From NCBI RefSeq assembly GCF_002119685.1, contig NZ_CP021108.1:186001-250000 (forward strand): 64,000 nt of DNA. Direction: 5' to 3'. Shown here piece by piece: positions 19,687 to 29,109 of the stretch (position 1 is the stretch's first letter; every line of letters starts with the position of its first letter). A program made the translations under genes and the position numbers. The notes under the pieces are model-generated. The model saw nothing but the letters and a program-made list of their open reading frames with translations. It had not been told where the DNA came from and searched no databases. Origin of the DNA: Bordetella genomosp. 8 (lineage in GTDB: Bacteria > Pseudomonadota > Gammaproteobacteria > Burkholderiales > Burkholderiaceae_B).

Positions 19687-22197
19687 ATGGATGTAGGTCT
19701 GCTGGTTTTCGGCCTGGCCGCGCTGTTGACGCTGGTCTGTTTCATGCCACCGCTGGCCGGGCGGCTCAAGCTGCCTTACTCGGTGCTGCTGGCTATCGTC
19801 GGTTGCCTGCTCGGTATCGTCATCCACATCCATGGCTGGGCGCCGCCGGTATTGGCCGGCATGCTCGATTCCCTGGAAAAGTTCGAGATTTCCTCGGAAA
19901 CTTTCCTTACCGTTTTCCTTCCTGTGCTGCTGTTCGAAACGGCGCTATCGATGAACGTCAGGCGCCTGATGGACGATATCGGGCCCATCCTGATGATGGC
20001 CATCGTCGCTGTCTTCCTGTCGACGATCGTGGTCGGCTTCACGCTGAACAGCCTGTCTTCGTATGGCCTGGTGGTGTGCCTGCTGCTGGGCGCCATCGTC
20101 GCGACCACGGATCCGGCCGCGGTCGTCGGCATCTTTCGCGAGGTGGGCGCGCCCAAGCGCCTGACCACCCTGGTGGAAGGCGAGAGCCTTTTCAACGACG
20201 CGGCGTCCATCGCGTTGTACGCCGTGCTGGTCGGGGTGCTGGCCGGCCATAGCGAGATGTCGGCGGGGCGGGTCCTGGTGGACTTCGTCATCAGCTTCCT
20301 GGGCGGCGGCCTGGCCGGCTACGCCATGGGACGGGTCGCCTGCATGCTGTTCGCCGCGCTGCGCGGTTTCCCCACGGCGGAAATCACCCTGACGCTGACG
20401 CTGGCCTACCTGACCTTCTTCGTCTCCGACCATTACCTGCACGTGTCCGGCGTGGTCGCCACCGTGATCGCCGGCCTGGTCGTCGGATCGACAGGCCGCA
20501 CGCGCATGGCGCCGACCACCTTCGAACACCTGACCAGCGCCTGGGAACAGTTCGGCTTCTGGGCCAATTCGCTGATCTTCCTGTTCGCCGCCATGCTGAT
20601 CCCCCGCCTGATGGCCGATGCCACGCTGGGGGATGTCGCCTTGATCCTGGTGCTGTTCGTCACGGCGCTGGGCGCCCGGGCGGTCGCGGTATTCGGCCTG
20701 CTGCCCCTGTTGCGCCTGACGCGCTTTGGCACGCGCGTGAATCGCGCCTACAAGACGGTGATGCTGTGGGGCGGCCTGCGCGGCGCGGTATCGCTGGCGC
20801 TGGCCCTGGCGGTGACCGAACGCAGCGACGTGCCCTACGATGCACGCCAGTTCGTGGCGGTGGCCACGACGGGTTTCGTGCTGATGACCTTGTTCATCAA
20901 CGGCATCAGCCTGCGGCCGTTGATACGCATGCTGCGCCTGAACGAGCTGTCGCGCCACGAGGCGACGCTGCGCGACCAGGCGCTGGCCGTCGCGCTGGGC
21001 GACCTGCAGGAAAAAACCGACGAGGTCGCCACCACGGAACATATCGGGCCGGAGGTGCGCGAGCGCATCCACGCGGTGTTCGACCAAACACTGGAACATC
21101 TCAAGGGTGCCGAAGTCCGCCACATGACCGTGGCGGAGCGCGTGGACATCGGTCTGGCGACGATCGCCAGGCGCGAAGAGGAAATGTTCTTCGACATCCT
21201 GAAGGCGCAGATCGTCGATTGGCGCATGGCGGAGTCGCTGCTGGCGCGGGCCGAACGACTGGAAGACGCCGTGCGCGCCGGTGGTCTCAGCGGTTTCGAG
21301 AACGCCATCGCCGCCGACGTCCGCTATTCCCGCTCGTTCCGCGCAGCGTTGCGCCTGCATTATCTGTTCGGCTTCCAGCGCTGGCTGGCGAACGAGCTGG
21401 CGCAGCGGTTCGCGGCCCTCATGTGCAAGCGTTCCGTGGCGCAGCGGGTGATCCTGTTCGCCGGCCAGCAGTTGAAGGTGATGCTGGGCGAGGAAGCCAC
21501 CCAGCGCATCGTCGTCGCGCACCAGCGGCGCCTGGACGCCATCGAAAACGCGCTGCAGGCGCTCAACCTGCAATATCCGTCCTATGCCTTGTGGCTGCAG
21601 GAAAGCTATCTCGGCAGGGTCGCGCGCCAGCTGGAACGCATGCGCTATCGCGACATGCTGGATCAGTTCCTGATCAGCGGCGAAGTCTATGCCGACCTGA
21701 CGCGCCAGCTGGAACAGCGCTGGGCGCACATCGACAAGCATCCTCCGCTGGATATCGAATTGAGCGCCGCGGAACTGATCAAGCGGGTCCCCCTTTTCGA
21801 AAACCTGAGCGCGGATTCGCTGCGGGCGATCTCGCGGCTGCTGCGGCCGCGCCTGGCGCTGCCGGACCAGCACGTGCTGAAGGACCGCGCCGGCGAGGAA
21901 ATGTGCTTCGTGGCCTCGGGCGCGGTGGCGGTGCATCTGCCGGACAACACGACGATCGAGCTGGGCAGCGGCGAGTTCTTCGGAGAACTGGCCCTGCTGG
22001 GCGAACAGGCCCTGGTGCCCGACGTGACCTCGCTGGGCTACAGCAAGCTGCTGATGATGTCGGCCCGGGATTTCCGCGCCCTGCTCGCGCACGACGCGGA
22101 TCTGCGCGAGCGCATCGAAAAAGTGGCCAGGCAGCGCCTGCGTGCAATCGAGGTGTGGAAGCAGTTTTCCGCCACGCCGCCGCCGACCGCAACCTGA
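19687..22197 (+). CDS. CPA1-type Na+/H+ antiporter with C-terminal cyclic-nucleotide-binding-like domain
   Basis: Inner-membrane cation/proton antiporter of 836 residues. About 12 TM helices occupy residues 1-410, with the transport motifs 'GAIVATTDPAAVVGIFRE' and 'LVEGESLFNDAASIALY' (the FND motif). A long helical cytosolic region follows at about 420-690. A CRP-like beta-roll covers about 695-810, including 'LFENLSADSLRAISRLLRP', 'MCFVASGAVAVHL' and 'GEFFGELALLGEQ'. In the phosphate-binding cassette the Glu of FGE is kept, but the Arg that normally follows (as in 'PRTA') is replaced by Leu in 'GEQALVPDVTS'. The domain may therefore bind a ligand differently or not at all. RBS GGGG lies about 10 bases upstream. 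The 191-bp region before it holds the divergent promoters of this gene and the phosphodiesterase gene; no box was clear enough to call. Confidence 0.9.
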   Translation: MDVGLLVFGLAALLTLVCFMPPLAGRLKLPYSVLLAIVGCLLGIVIHIHGWAPPVLAGMLDSLEKFEISSETFLTVFLPVLLFETALSMNVRRLMDDIGPILMMAIVAVFLSTIVVGFTLNSLSSYGLVVCLLLGAIVATTDPAAVVGIFREVGAPKRLTTLVEGESLFNDAASIALYAVLVGVLAGHSEMSAGRVLVDFVISFLGGGLAGYAMGRVACMLFAALRGFPTAEITLTLTLAYLTFFVSDHYLHVSGVVATVIAGLVVGSTGRTRMAPTTFEHLTSAWEQFGFWANSLIFLFAAMLIPRLMADATLGDVALILVLFVTALGARAVAVFGLLPLLRLTRFGTRVNRAYKTVMLWGGLRGAVSLALALAVTERSDVPYDARQFVAVATTGFVLMTLFINGISLRPLIRMLRLNELSRHEATLRDQALAVALGDLQEKTDEVATTEHIGPEVRERIHAVFDQTLEHLKGAEVRHMTVAERVDIGLATIARREEEMFFDILKAQIVDWRMAESLLARAERLEDAVRAGGLSGFENAIAADVRYSRSFRAALRLHYLFGFQRWLANELAQRFAALMCKRSVAQRVILFAGQQLKVMLGEEATQRIVVAHQRRLDAIENALQALNLQYPSYALWLQESYLGRVARQLERMRYRDMLDQFLISGEVYADLTRQLEQRWAHIDKHPPLDIELSAAELIKRVPLFENLSADSLRAISRLLRPRLALPDQHVLKDRAGEEMCFVASGAVAVHLPDNTTIELGSGEFFGELALLGEQALVPDVTSLGYSKLLMMSARDFRALLAHDADLRERIEKVARQRLRAIEVWKQFSATPPPTAT

Positions 22198-22259
22198 GCG
22201 CTGAGCCCTGGGCCGGGGTCCGAGCCCTGCCCAGGTCCAGGCCCTGGCCTGCCGGCCGC

Positions 22260-23285
22260 CTAGGTGGTTTCGCGCCGCACCAGGCGGAAGCCCAGATCCA
22301 GATGCCGCTGTGGGTTGGGCTTGCCTTCCAGCGCGTTCATCAGCAGGGTCGCCGCCGAACGGCCGATCTCATAGCGCGGCGTGGCGATCGTGGAAAGCGG
22401 TGGCGTGGTCCAGGCGGTGCCGGTCAGGTCGTGGAAGCCGATCAACCCCATGCGCCCCGGCACATCGATGCCCTGACGGCCGCATTGGAACACCGCCCCC
22501 TGCGCCAGGTCGTCGTTGCAGAAGAATATCCCGTCGCATTCCGGGTGTTCGCGCAGCATGGTTTCCAGCAGCTCGGCGCCCAGCGCCAATGAGGACTTGC
22601 TGGGCGTCATGATTTCCATCGCGGGATCGTAGAGGCCGGCATCGCGCAGCGCCTGCCGGCATCCTTCGCAGCGGCGCAGCGAGCGCGGATCGAGCTGCGC
22701 GCCGATGATTCCGATATGACGGTAGCCGCGCTCCACCAGGTGCCGTCCCGCCGCATATCCCGAATCGAACTGCGAAAACCCCACGCTGAGCCCGCGTTCG
22801 CCCTCCAGGGTCTCGATCGTGTGGACGGTGGGGATCTTCAGGGAGTCCAGCAGTTTCCACACCCCGGGCTTATGGTCGACCCCGGTCAGGATCAGGCCGT
22901 CGGGCGAATGCTGCAGATAGGTGCGCAGCAGCGTTTCTTCCGCTTCGGCCGAATAGCCGGTCAGGCCGATATGCATATGGTGGGCATGCGCGTCCAGGAC
23001 TTCCTTGATGCCCACCAGGATGTCGACGAACACCACATTGCTCAGGGAAGGGATCAACACCACGACCGTGCGCGACCGCGCCGACGCCAGCGCGCTGGCG
23101 GCATGGTTGGGCACGTAGCCCAGCCGGTCGCAGGCCTCCTGGATCCGGGCGCGCAGCGCCGGCTGCACCTTGTCCGGCGTGCGCAGGGCGCGCGACACGG
23201 TGATCGCGCTGACGCCCGCGACGCGCGCGACGTCCGCCATGGTGACGCCGTGCTGGCGCGAGCTGCGGGACTTGCGGACCGTCAT
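22260..23285 (-). CDS. LacI-family transcriptional regulator (GntR-like)
   Basis: Repressor-type regulator of 341 residues. The N-terminal helix-turn-helix is 'VTMADVARVAGVSAITVSRALRTPDKV' (given in parts: MADVARVAGVS, ITVSRALR), with the hinge 'LGYVPNHAASALASARSRTV'. The sugar-binding core follows, with 'FFCNDDLAQGAVFQC' near the C-terminus. It is divergent from the TRAP transporter genes, with a palindrome at 23377-23392 between them. It probably represses that operon until a sugar acid binds. Confidence 0.93.
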   Translation of the reverse strand: MTVRKSRSSRQHGVTMADVARVAGVSAITVSRALRTPDKVQPALRARIQEACDRLGYVPNHAASALASARSRTVVVLIPSLSNVVFVDILVGIKEVLDAHAHHMHIGLTGYSAEAEETLLRTYLQHSPDGLILTGVDHKPGVWKLLDSLKIPTVHTIETLEGERGLSVGFSQFDSGYAAGRHLVERGYRHIGIIGAQLDPRSLRRCEGCRQALRDAGLYDPAMEIMTPSKSSLALGAELLETMLREHPECDGIFFCNDDLAQGAVFQCGRQGIDVPGRMGLIGFHDLTGTAWTTPPLSTIATPRYEIGRSAATLLMNALEGKPNPQRHLDLGFRLVRRETT

Positions 23286-23376
23286 GGCTGGGCTGTCGCA
23301 AAAAGTCCGTAGTCTGACCCAAAGGCTGGCTCGGTACAAACCCGGACAGGGGTGGCAAAGGGTTGGCAGGCTGCTC

Positions 23377-23392
23377 ATGATAGCGCTAACAT
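23377..23392. promoter_or_regulatory. LacI/GntR-type operator
   Basis: ATGATAGCGCTAACAT is a 16-bp near-perfect palindrome centred on AGCGCT, the usual centre of operators of this LacI subgroup (TGWTAGCGCTAWCA). It lies 46 bp before the dctQ-like start and 91 bp before the regulator start. Confidence 0.8.
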
Positions 23393-23438
23393 TCACGTCC
23401 GCATCGATAGCAACGCCAAAAAATTCCAGGAGACAACG

Positions 23439-23981
23439 ATGCAGACCGCCCCTCCGGCGGGGCGGGCGCGCAGCCCGCTCAACCGAGCCCTCGACCTCGT
23501 ATTCCGCATCCAGCGCGCCCTCATGGTGGCGTGCCTGGTCGTCATGGTGGTGCTGCTGTTCGGCAACGTCGCCCTGCGCTACCTGTTCAATTCCGGCATC
23601 AACGTCTCCGACGAGTTGTCGCGCCTGGCCTTCGTCTGGCTGATCTTCATCGGCTCGGTGCTGGCGATGCGCGAACACACGCATATGGGCGTGACCATGC
23701 TGGTGGAACGCTTCGGCCGCGTCGCGCGCCGCGCCACCCACCTGTTCTGCCAGGTCCTGGTGCTGGCGGTGCTGTGCATGTTGATCAAGGGCAGCTGGGA
23801 CCAGACCCTGATCGGCATGGCGACGCGGCTGCCCGTCACCGGCCTGCCGGCCGGCATTTTCAATGTGGCCTGCCTCTATGCGGCGGTCGCCATGGCCTTG
23901 CTGACGCTGGCCGACATCGTCCTGACGCTGGGCGGCGCCGAACCGGGGCTGGACGCCAGCGCCGTCGATCCGCTCAGCTGA
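23439..23981 (+). CDS. TRAP transporter small permease (DctQ family)
   Basis: Small membrane subunit of a tripartite ATP-independent periplasmic transporter, 180 residues with four hydrophobic helices. Family features are 'VALRYLFNSGINVSDELSR' and 'FVWLIFIGSVLAMREHTHM'. The ATG (MQTAPPAGR) has AGGAG 8 bases upstream and lies 46 bp from the operator palindrome. First gene of the operon small permease, large permease, binding protein, dehydratase. Confidence 0.93.
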   Translation: MQTAPPAGRARSPLNRALDLVFRIQRALMVACLVVMVVLLFGNVALRYLFNSGINVSDELSRLAFVWLIFIGSVLAMREHTHMGVTMLVERFGRVARRATHLFCQVLVLAVLCMLIKGSWDQTLIGMATRLPVTGLPAGIFNVACLYAAVAMALLTLADIVLTLGGAEPGLDASAVDPLS

Positions 23982-23992
23982 GACATCCCGCC

Positions 23993-25276
23993 ATGATACT
24001 TACCGTATTCCTGATCGTGCTGCTGGGCCTGCTCGCGCTGGGCATGCCTATCGCGTTCGCGCTGTTGATCAGTGCGGTGCCGATGATGTTCCAGCTGGAT
24101 TTCGTCGATCCGCAGATCCTGGCGCAGAACATGCTCGGGGGCGCCAACAGCTTCACGCTGATGGCCGTGCCGCTGTTCATGCTGGCCGGCGAACTCATGA
24201 ACGAAGGCGGCATATCGCGCCGTATCGTGAACCTGGCCACCATGTTCGTCGGGCATATCCGAGGCGGCCTGGGCTACGTCGCCATCTTCGCCAGCGTGCT
24301 GCTGGCGGCCTTGTCCGGATCGGCGGTGGCGGACGCCGCCGCGCTGGGTTCGCTGCTGATTCCCATGCTGCGGGAAAAGGGCTACGAAGCCGGCGATGCC
24401 GCGGGTCTGATTTCAGCGGGTGGCATCATCGCCCCGATCATCCCGCCGTCGATCTCCTTCATCATCTATGGCGTGGCGACCAATGTGTCGATCACCAAGC
24501 TGTTCTTCGCCGGCATCGCGCCCGGACTGTTGATGGCGCTGACGCTGGTGGCGGTGTGGTCCTGGACGGCGCGCCGCAGCGGCGCCAGGGTGCAGCCGAC
24601 GCCGCGCCAGCCCTGGCGCGCACGCATGCGCGCGCTGCGCGAATCGATATGGGCGCTGTTCCTGCCCGTGATCATCATCGGCGGCCTGCGCGGCGGCATC
24701 TTCACACCCACCGAGGCGGCGGTGGTGGCGGCCGTCTACGCGTTGTTGATCAGCCTGTTCGTGTACCGCGAAATCCGCTTCAAGGATCTGGGTCCGCTGT
24801 TCGTGCGCGCCGCCAGCACCACCGCCATCGTCATGTTCCTGGTGGCCGCGGCAATGGTGTCCTCCTACATGATCACCCTGGCCGACATGCCGCAGGACCT
24901 GGTCGGGCTGCTGGAACCCCTGCTCGACCATCCCAAGTGGCTGATGTTCGCGATGCTCATAGTGCTGACGCTGGTCGGCACCGCGATGGACCTGACGCCC
25001 ACCATCCTGATACTGGCCCCGGTGCTGATGCCCGTCATCACCAAGGCCGGCATCGATCCTGTCTATTTCGGCGTGATGTTCGTCATGGTCGGCTGCGTCG
25101 GCCTGTTGACCCCGCCGGTCGGCACTGTCCTGAACGTCGTGGCCGGCGTCGCCCGCATCCGCATGGAAACGATCATCCGTGGCGCATGGCGCTACGTGGT
25201 CGCCTATACCTTGCTGCTTCTGTTGATGGTGATCTTTCCGGAACTGATCACCGTGCCAGCGAAGTGGATTCATTAG
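23993..25276 (+). CDS. TRAP transporter large permease (DctM family)
   Basis: Main membrane subunit, 427 residues, about 12 TM segments, sodium-coupled by family rule. Signatures: 'GMPIAFALLISAVPMMFQL', 'VPLFMLAGELMNEGGIS', 'ALSGSAVADAAALGSLLIP' and 'IPPSISFIIYGV'. The start ATG lies 11 bp after the DctQ stop. Confidence 0.95.
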   Translation: MILTVFLIVLLGLLALGMPIAFALLISAVPMMFQLDFVDPQILAQNMLGGANSFTLMAVPLFMLAGELMNEGGISRRIVNLATMFVGHIRGGLGYVAIFASVLLAALSGSAVADAAALGSLLIPMLREKGYEAGDAAGLISAGGIIAPIIPPSISFIIYGVATNVSITKLFFAGIAPGLLMALTLVAVWSWTARRSGARVQPTPRQPWRARMRALRESIWALFLPVIIIGGLRGGIFTPTEAAVVAAVYALLISLFVYREIRFKDLGPLFVRAASTTAIVMFLVAAAMVSSYMITLADMPQDLVGLLEPLLDHPKWLMFAMLIVLTLVGTAMDLTPTILILAPVLMPVITKAGIDPVYFGVMFVMVGCVGLLTPPVGTVLNVVAGVARIRMETIIRGAWRYVVAYTLLLLLMVIFPELITVPAKWIH

Positions 25277-25334
25277 AGGCCCGCCAATGCCGACGGGCCC
25301 GCAACCAGGAAGTGACAACCCTCGGGAGACAACC

Positions 25335-26354
25335 ATGTTCACCACCATGAAAAAACTGGCCGTCGCGCTGGCCGCCGTCTCGCTGTGCGGCGCCGCGGGC
25401 GTCGCCCAGGCGCAGGAAGTGAAGACGCGCATCATCCGTTTCGGCTACGGCCTGAACGAGGAGAGCGTGCAGGGCCGCGCGGCGCGCTACCTGGCCGAGG
25501 AACTGGGCAAAATCAGCGGTGGCAAGCTGAAGATGCGCACCTACGGTTCGGCCAACCTGGGTTCGGACGAACAGATGCAGGCCGCGCTGGTGGGCGGCGC
25601 GCAGGAGATGATGGTCGGGTCGACCGCGCCGCTGGCCACCATGGTCAAGGAGTTCGGCGTCTACGACCTGCCCTTCCTGTTCAACGACGAAAAGGAGGCG
25701 GACGCGGTACTGGACGGCCCCTTCGGCGAAAAACTGCTGAAGATGCTGGACGCCAAGGGCCTGGTCGGCCTGGTGTACTGGGAAAACGGCTTCCGCAACG
25801 TGACGAACTCCAAGCATCCCATCGCCAAGGCGGAGGATATGCAGGGGATCAAGCTGCGCGTGATGCAGAACCAGATCGCGCTGGGCGTGTTCGGCGCGCT
25901 GGGCGCCAATGCGGTGCCCATGCCGTTCTCCGAGTTGTTCACCGCGCTGGAAACGAAAACCGTGGACGGGCAGGAAAACCCGGTCACCACCATCCAGAGC
26001 AGCAAGTTCTACGAGGTGCAGCCCTACCTAAGCATGACGCGGCACGTCTATACGCCGTGGGTGCTGATGGCATCCAAGAAGTGGTGGGACACGCTGTCGC
26101 CGGACGAGCAGAAGCTGATCCGCCAGGCTGCGGCGTCATCGCGCGACTTCGAACGCAAGGACAGCCGCGCCGATTCGAACAAGGCGATGACCGTGCTGAA
26201 GGACTCCGGCATGAAGATCAATACCGTTTCGCCGCAAGAACTGCAGCGGCTGCGTGAGAAAGCCCAGCCGGTGGTCGACAAGTACACCCAGGACCTGGGG
26301 CCCGATCTGGTCAAGCAGCTGCAGGACGAGATCAACAAGGTCCGCAAGGGCTGA
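25335..26354 (+). CDS. TRAP transporter substrate-binding protein (DctP family)
   Basis: Periplasmic solute receptor of 339 residues. Signal peptide 1 to about 26 ends in AQAQE. Conserved pieces: 'SGGKLKMRTYGSANLGSDEQ', 'LPFLFNDEKEADAVLDG', and 'KLRVMQNQIALGVFGALGAN', which holds the Arg that pairs with the substrate carboxylate in this family. Also 'VDGQENPVTTIQSSKFYEVQ'. GGGAG lies 6 bases before the ATG. With a LacI regulator and a sugar-acid dehydratase alongside, the ligand is probably an aldonate or uronate. Confidence 0.95.
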   Translation: MFTTMKKLAVALAAVSLCGAAGVAQAQEVKTRIIRFGYGLNEESVQGRAARYLAEELGKISGGKLKMRTYGSANLGSDEQMQAALVGGAQEMMVGSTAPLATMVKEFGVYDLPFLFNDEKEADAVLDGPFGEKLLKMLDAKGLVGLVYWENGFRNVTNSKHPIAKAEDMQGIKLRVMQNQIALGVFGALGANAVPMPFSELFTALETKTVDGQENPVTTIQSSKFYEVQPYLSMTRHVYTPWVLMASKKWWDTLSPDEQKLIRQAAASSRDFERKDSRADSNKAMTVLKDSGMKINTVSPQELQRLREKAQPVVDKYTQDLGPDLVKQLQDEINKVRKG

Positions 26355-26420
26355 AGCCTGGAGACAGGCCGGGTTCCATCCCCGGACCCGGCCGCCAGCA
26401 TTACCGCCACGAGAAACATC

Positions 26421-28205
26421 ATGTCCGACGCCCCCCGCCGCCTGCGCAGCCAGAAATGGTTCGACGATCCCACCCACGCCGACATGACGGCGATCTATGT
26501 GGAGCGTTACCTGAACTACGGGCTGACGCGCGCTGAACTGCAGTCCGGCCGTCCCATCATCGGTATCGCGCAGACCGGCAACGATCTGGCACCCTGCAAC
26601 CGGCACCACCTGGAACTGTCACAGCGCACCAAGGCGGCGATCCGGGATGCCGGCGGCATTCCCATGGAGTTTCCCGTGCATCCACTGGCCGAGCAGGGCC
26701 GACGTCCGACGGCCGCGCTGGACCGCAACCTGGCCTATCTGGGCCTGGTGGAAATCCTGCACGGATATCCGCTGGATGGCGTGGTGCTGACCACGGGCTG
26801 CGACAAGACCACGCCGGCCTGCCTGATGGCCGCGGCGACGGTGGATATCCCCGCCATCGTGCTGTCCGGCGGCCCCATGCTCGATGGCTGGCACGAAGGC
26901 AAGCGCGTGGGCTCGGGCACCGTGATCTGGCATGCCCGCAACCTGATGGCCGCCGGCAAGATCGATTACGAAGGCTTCATGGCGCTGGCGACGGCCTCGT
27001 CGCCGTCGGTGGGCCACTGCAATACCATGGGTACCGCCCTGTCCATGAATTCGCTGGCCGAAGCCCTGGGCATGTCGCTGCCGACCTGCGCCAGCATCCC
27101 GGCGCCGTACCGGGAGCGTGGCCAGATGGCCTATGCCACCGGATTGCGCATCGTCGACATGGTGCGCGAAGACCTGCGGCCGTCGCGCATCCTGACCCGG
27201 CAGGCCTTCGAGAACGCCATCGTGGTGGCGTCCGCGCTGGGCGCATCGAGCAACTGCCCGCCGCACCTGATCGCCATCGCGCGCCATATGGGCGTCGAGC
27301 TGTCGCTGGACGATTGGCAGCGCCTGGGCGAAGACGTGCCGTTGCTGGTCAATTGCGTGCCGGCCGGAGAATATCTGGGCGAGAACTTCCATCGCGCGGG
27401 CGGCGTGCCGGCCGTGCAGCATGAACTGCTGGCGGCGGGCCGGCTGCATGGTGACTGCCTGACGGTTTCCGGCAAGACGGTGGCCCAGATCGCCGGCGCG
27501 GCCGCCACTGGCGATCGCGACGTCATCCGCGGCTGCGACGCGCCGCTCAAGCAGCGCGCGGGTTTCATCGTGCTGTCGGGCAATTTCTTCGACAGCGCCA
27601 TCATGAAGATGTCGGTGGTCGGCGAGGACTTCCGCAAGGCCTACCTGTCCAAGCCCGGCGACGAAAACGCCTTCGAAACGCGCGCCATCGTCTTCGACGG
27701 TCCCGAGGATTACCACGCGCGCATCGACGATCCGGACCTGAAGATCGACGAGCACTGCATGCTGGTCATACGCGGGGCCGGCCCGATCGGCTATCCCGGC
27801 GGCGCGGAGGTCGTGAACATGGCGCCGCCCGCCAGCCTGATCCAGCAAGGTATCGAATCGCTGCCTTGCATGGGGGACGGCCGCCAGAGCGGTACGTCGG
27901 CCAGCCCGTCCATCCTGAACATGTCGCCCGAGGCCGCGGCCGGCGGCGGCCTGGCGCTGCTGCGCACTGGCGACCGCATCCGCGTCGACCTGAATGCCCG
28001 CACCGTCACCCTGCAGGTCGATGCCGCCGAACTGGAAGCGCGCCGCGCCGAGGAACCGGCCTTCCGGATCCCGCCGGCGCAGACGCCCTGGCAGGAGATC
28101 TTCCGCGGCATGACCGGGCAGTTGTCCACCGGCATGTGCCTGGAACCCGCTACCCTGTACCTGAAGGTGGTGGAGCAACGCGGCGATCCCCGCCATTCAC
28201 ACTAG
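26421..28205 (+). CDS. IlvD/Edd-family sugar-acid dehydratase (arabinonate/xylonate type)
   Basis: Iron-sulfur dehydratase of 594 residues that converts a sugar acid to its 2-keto-3-deoxy form. The start 'SQKWFDDPTHADMTAIYVER' and 'GIAQTGNDLAPCNRHH' place it in the pentonate (xylonate/L-arabinonate) branch rather than true IlvD. Cluster cysteines appear in 'DLAPCNRHH', 'TTGCDKTTPACLM' and 'VGHCNTMGTA'. 'GDGRQSGTSASPSILNMSPE' is the substrate and Mg loop. It is the last gene of the TRAP operon, so the imported acid is its likely substrate. Exact stereochemistry cannot be read. Confidence 0.9.
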   Translation: MSDAPRRLRSQKWFDDPTHADMTAIYVERYLNYGLTRAELQSGRPIIGIAQTGNDLAPCNRHHLELSQRTKAAIRDAGGIPMEFPVHPLAEQGRRPTAALDRNLAYLGLVEILHGYPLDGVVLTTGCDKTTPACLMAAATVDIPAIVLSGGPMLDGWHEGKRVGSGTVIWHARNLMAAGKIDYEGFMALATASSPSVGHCNTMGTALSMNSLAEALGMSLPTCASIPAPYRERGQMAYATGLRIVDMVREDLRPSRILTRQAFENAIVVASALGASSNCPPHLIAIARHMGVELSLDDWQRLGEDVPLLVNCVPAGEYLGENFHRAGGVPAVQHELLAAGRLHGDCLTVSGKTVAQIAGAAATGDRDVIRGCDAPLKQRAGFIVLSGNFFDSAIMKMSVVGEDFRKAYLSKPGDENAFETRAIVFDGPEDYHARIDDPDLKIDEHCMLVIRGAGPIGYPGGAEVVNMAPPASLIQQGIESLPCMGDGRQSGTSASPSILNMSPEAAAGGGLALLRTGDRIRVDLNARTVTLQVDAAELEARRAEEPAFRIPPAQTPWQEIFRGMTGQLSTGMCLEPATLYLKVVEQRGDPRHSH

Positions 28206-28281
28206 GCATGGTTAGTGGGCCGGCGGACGCCGTGGCCGCGGGCATGGCCGGCATCCCGCCCCCCGGGTGGCTATCCCGCGC

Positions 28282-29109
28282 CTACGCGGCGGCCTGCCGG
28301 GCGATGTCGTCCACCACCACCAGGGCCGCTTCCAGGGTGAATTCGCCGTGGGCGGCCATGTCGAGCGCCTGCGCCGGCGTCACCGTGGCGAACTCCATGA
28401 CTTCGCCGTCGCGGTTGGCCGGCGTGACGCCCGCGTCCAGGACACAGCGGCTGACCAGCAGTTCTTCCACTTGATACCCTTCCGGCAGGCGCCGATGCAT
28501 GCGCAGGACGCTGCGCAGCGGCTCGCGGCCGCGAACCTCGTGCGGCGCCAGGCCGGCTTCTTCATGGCATTCGCGGATCAACGCGACATCGAGCGATTCG
28601 CCGCTGGCCACGAGGCCGCCGACCAGCGTGTCCCACATGCCGGGATCGGTGGCCTTGTTCAAGGCGCGGCGCGCGACCCAGAGCCTGCCGTCCGGCGTCC
28701 ACGCATTCAGGTGCACGGCCTGCGTCAGTATGCCCAGGGGGCGTACCGCCGCGCGTTCGATGGCGCCCAGCCGCCGCCCTTCGACGTCGTGGACGTCCAG
28801 CAATTCGTCACGCCAGCCCCGCAGGCAATCAGCTTCGCGCAAGGTGCGCGCGACCTTGGCCAGCAGCGCGTCCAGGTCCGGGCCGCCCGCCATGCCGTCG
28901 GCCAGCCGCAGGCTGTCGGTATCGGCGCTGACGCCCGCCAGTCCGCGCAAGGCGTCGCAGGCCGCCAGGGTGGCATGGCCGCAGCGGCGACCGGCGATAT
29001 ACAGGACGCGCGACGACGGCGGCATGGGCTCCTGGGCGCGCGCGCGCAAGGCGGCGTACAGGTCGTCGGACGGCGATGGGCAAGGCGATGGCAGGGGGCT
29101 GTGCTGCAT
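28282..29109 (-). CDS. Nudix hydrolase with DUF4743 N-terminal domain
   Basis: 275-residue protein. The N-terminal half matches DUF4743-type domains linked to thiamine-diphosphate-acting Nudix enzymes. The C-terminal half has a complete Nudix box, starting GLVASGESL and continuing ALIRECHEEAGL, that satisfies G-x5-E-x7-REUxEExGU. Probable nucleotide or thiamine-diphosphate pyrophosphohydrolase; the substrate is uncertain. Convergent with the dehydratase gene (76 bp between stops) and divergent from coxB. Confidence 0.88.
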   Translation of the reverse strand: MQHSPLPSPCPSPSDDLYAALRARAQEPMPPSSRVLYIAGRRCGHATLAACDALRGLAGVSADTDSLRLADGMAGGPDLDALLAKVARTLREADCLRGWRDELLDVHDVEGRRLGAIERAAVRPLGILTQAVHLNAWTPDGRLWVARRALNKATDPGMWDTLVGGLVASGESLDVALIRECHEEAGLAPHEVRGREPLRSVLRMHRRLPEGYQVEELLVSRCVLDAGVTPANRDGEVMEFATVTPAQALDMAAHGEFTLEAALVVVDDIARQAAA

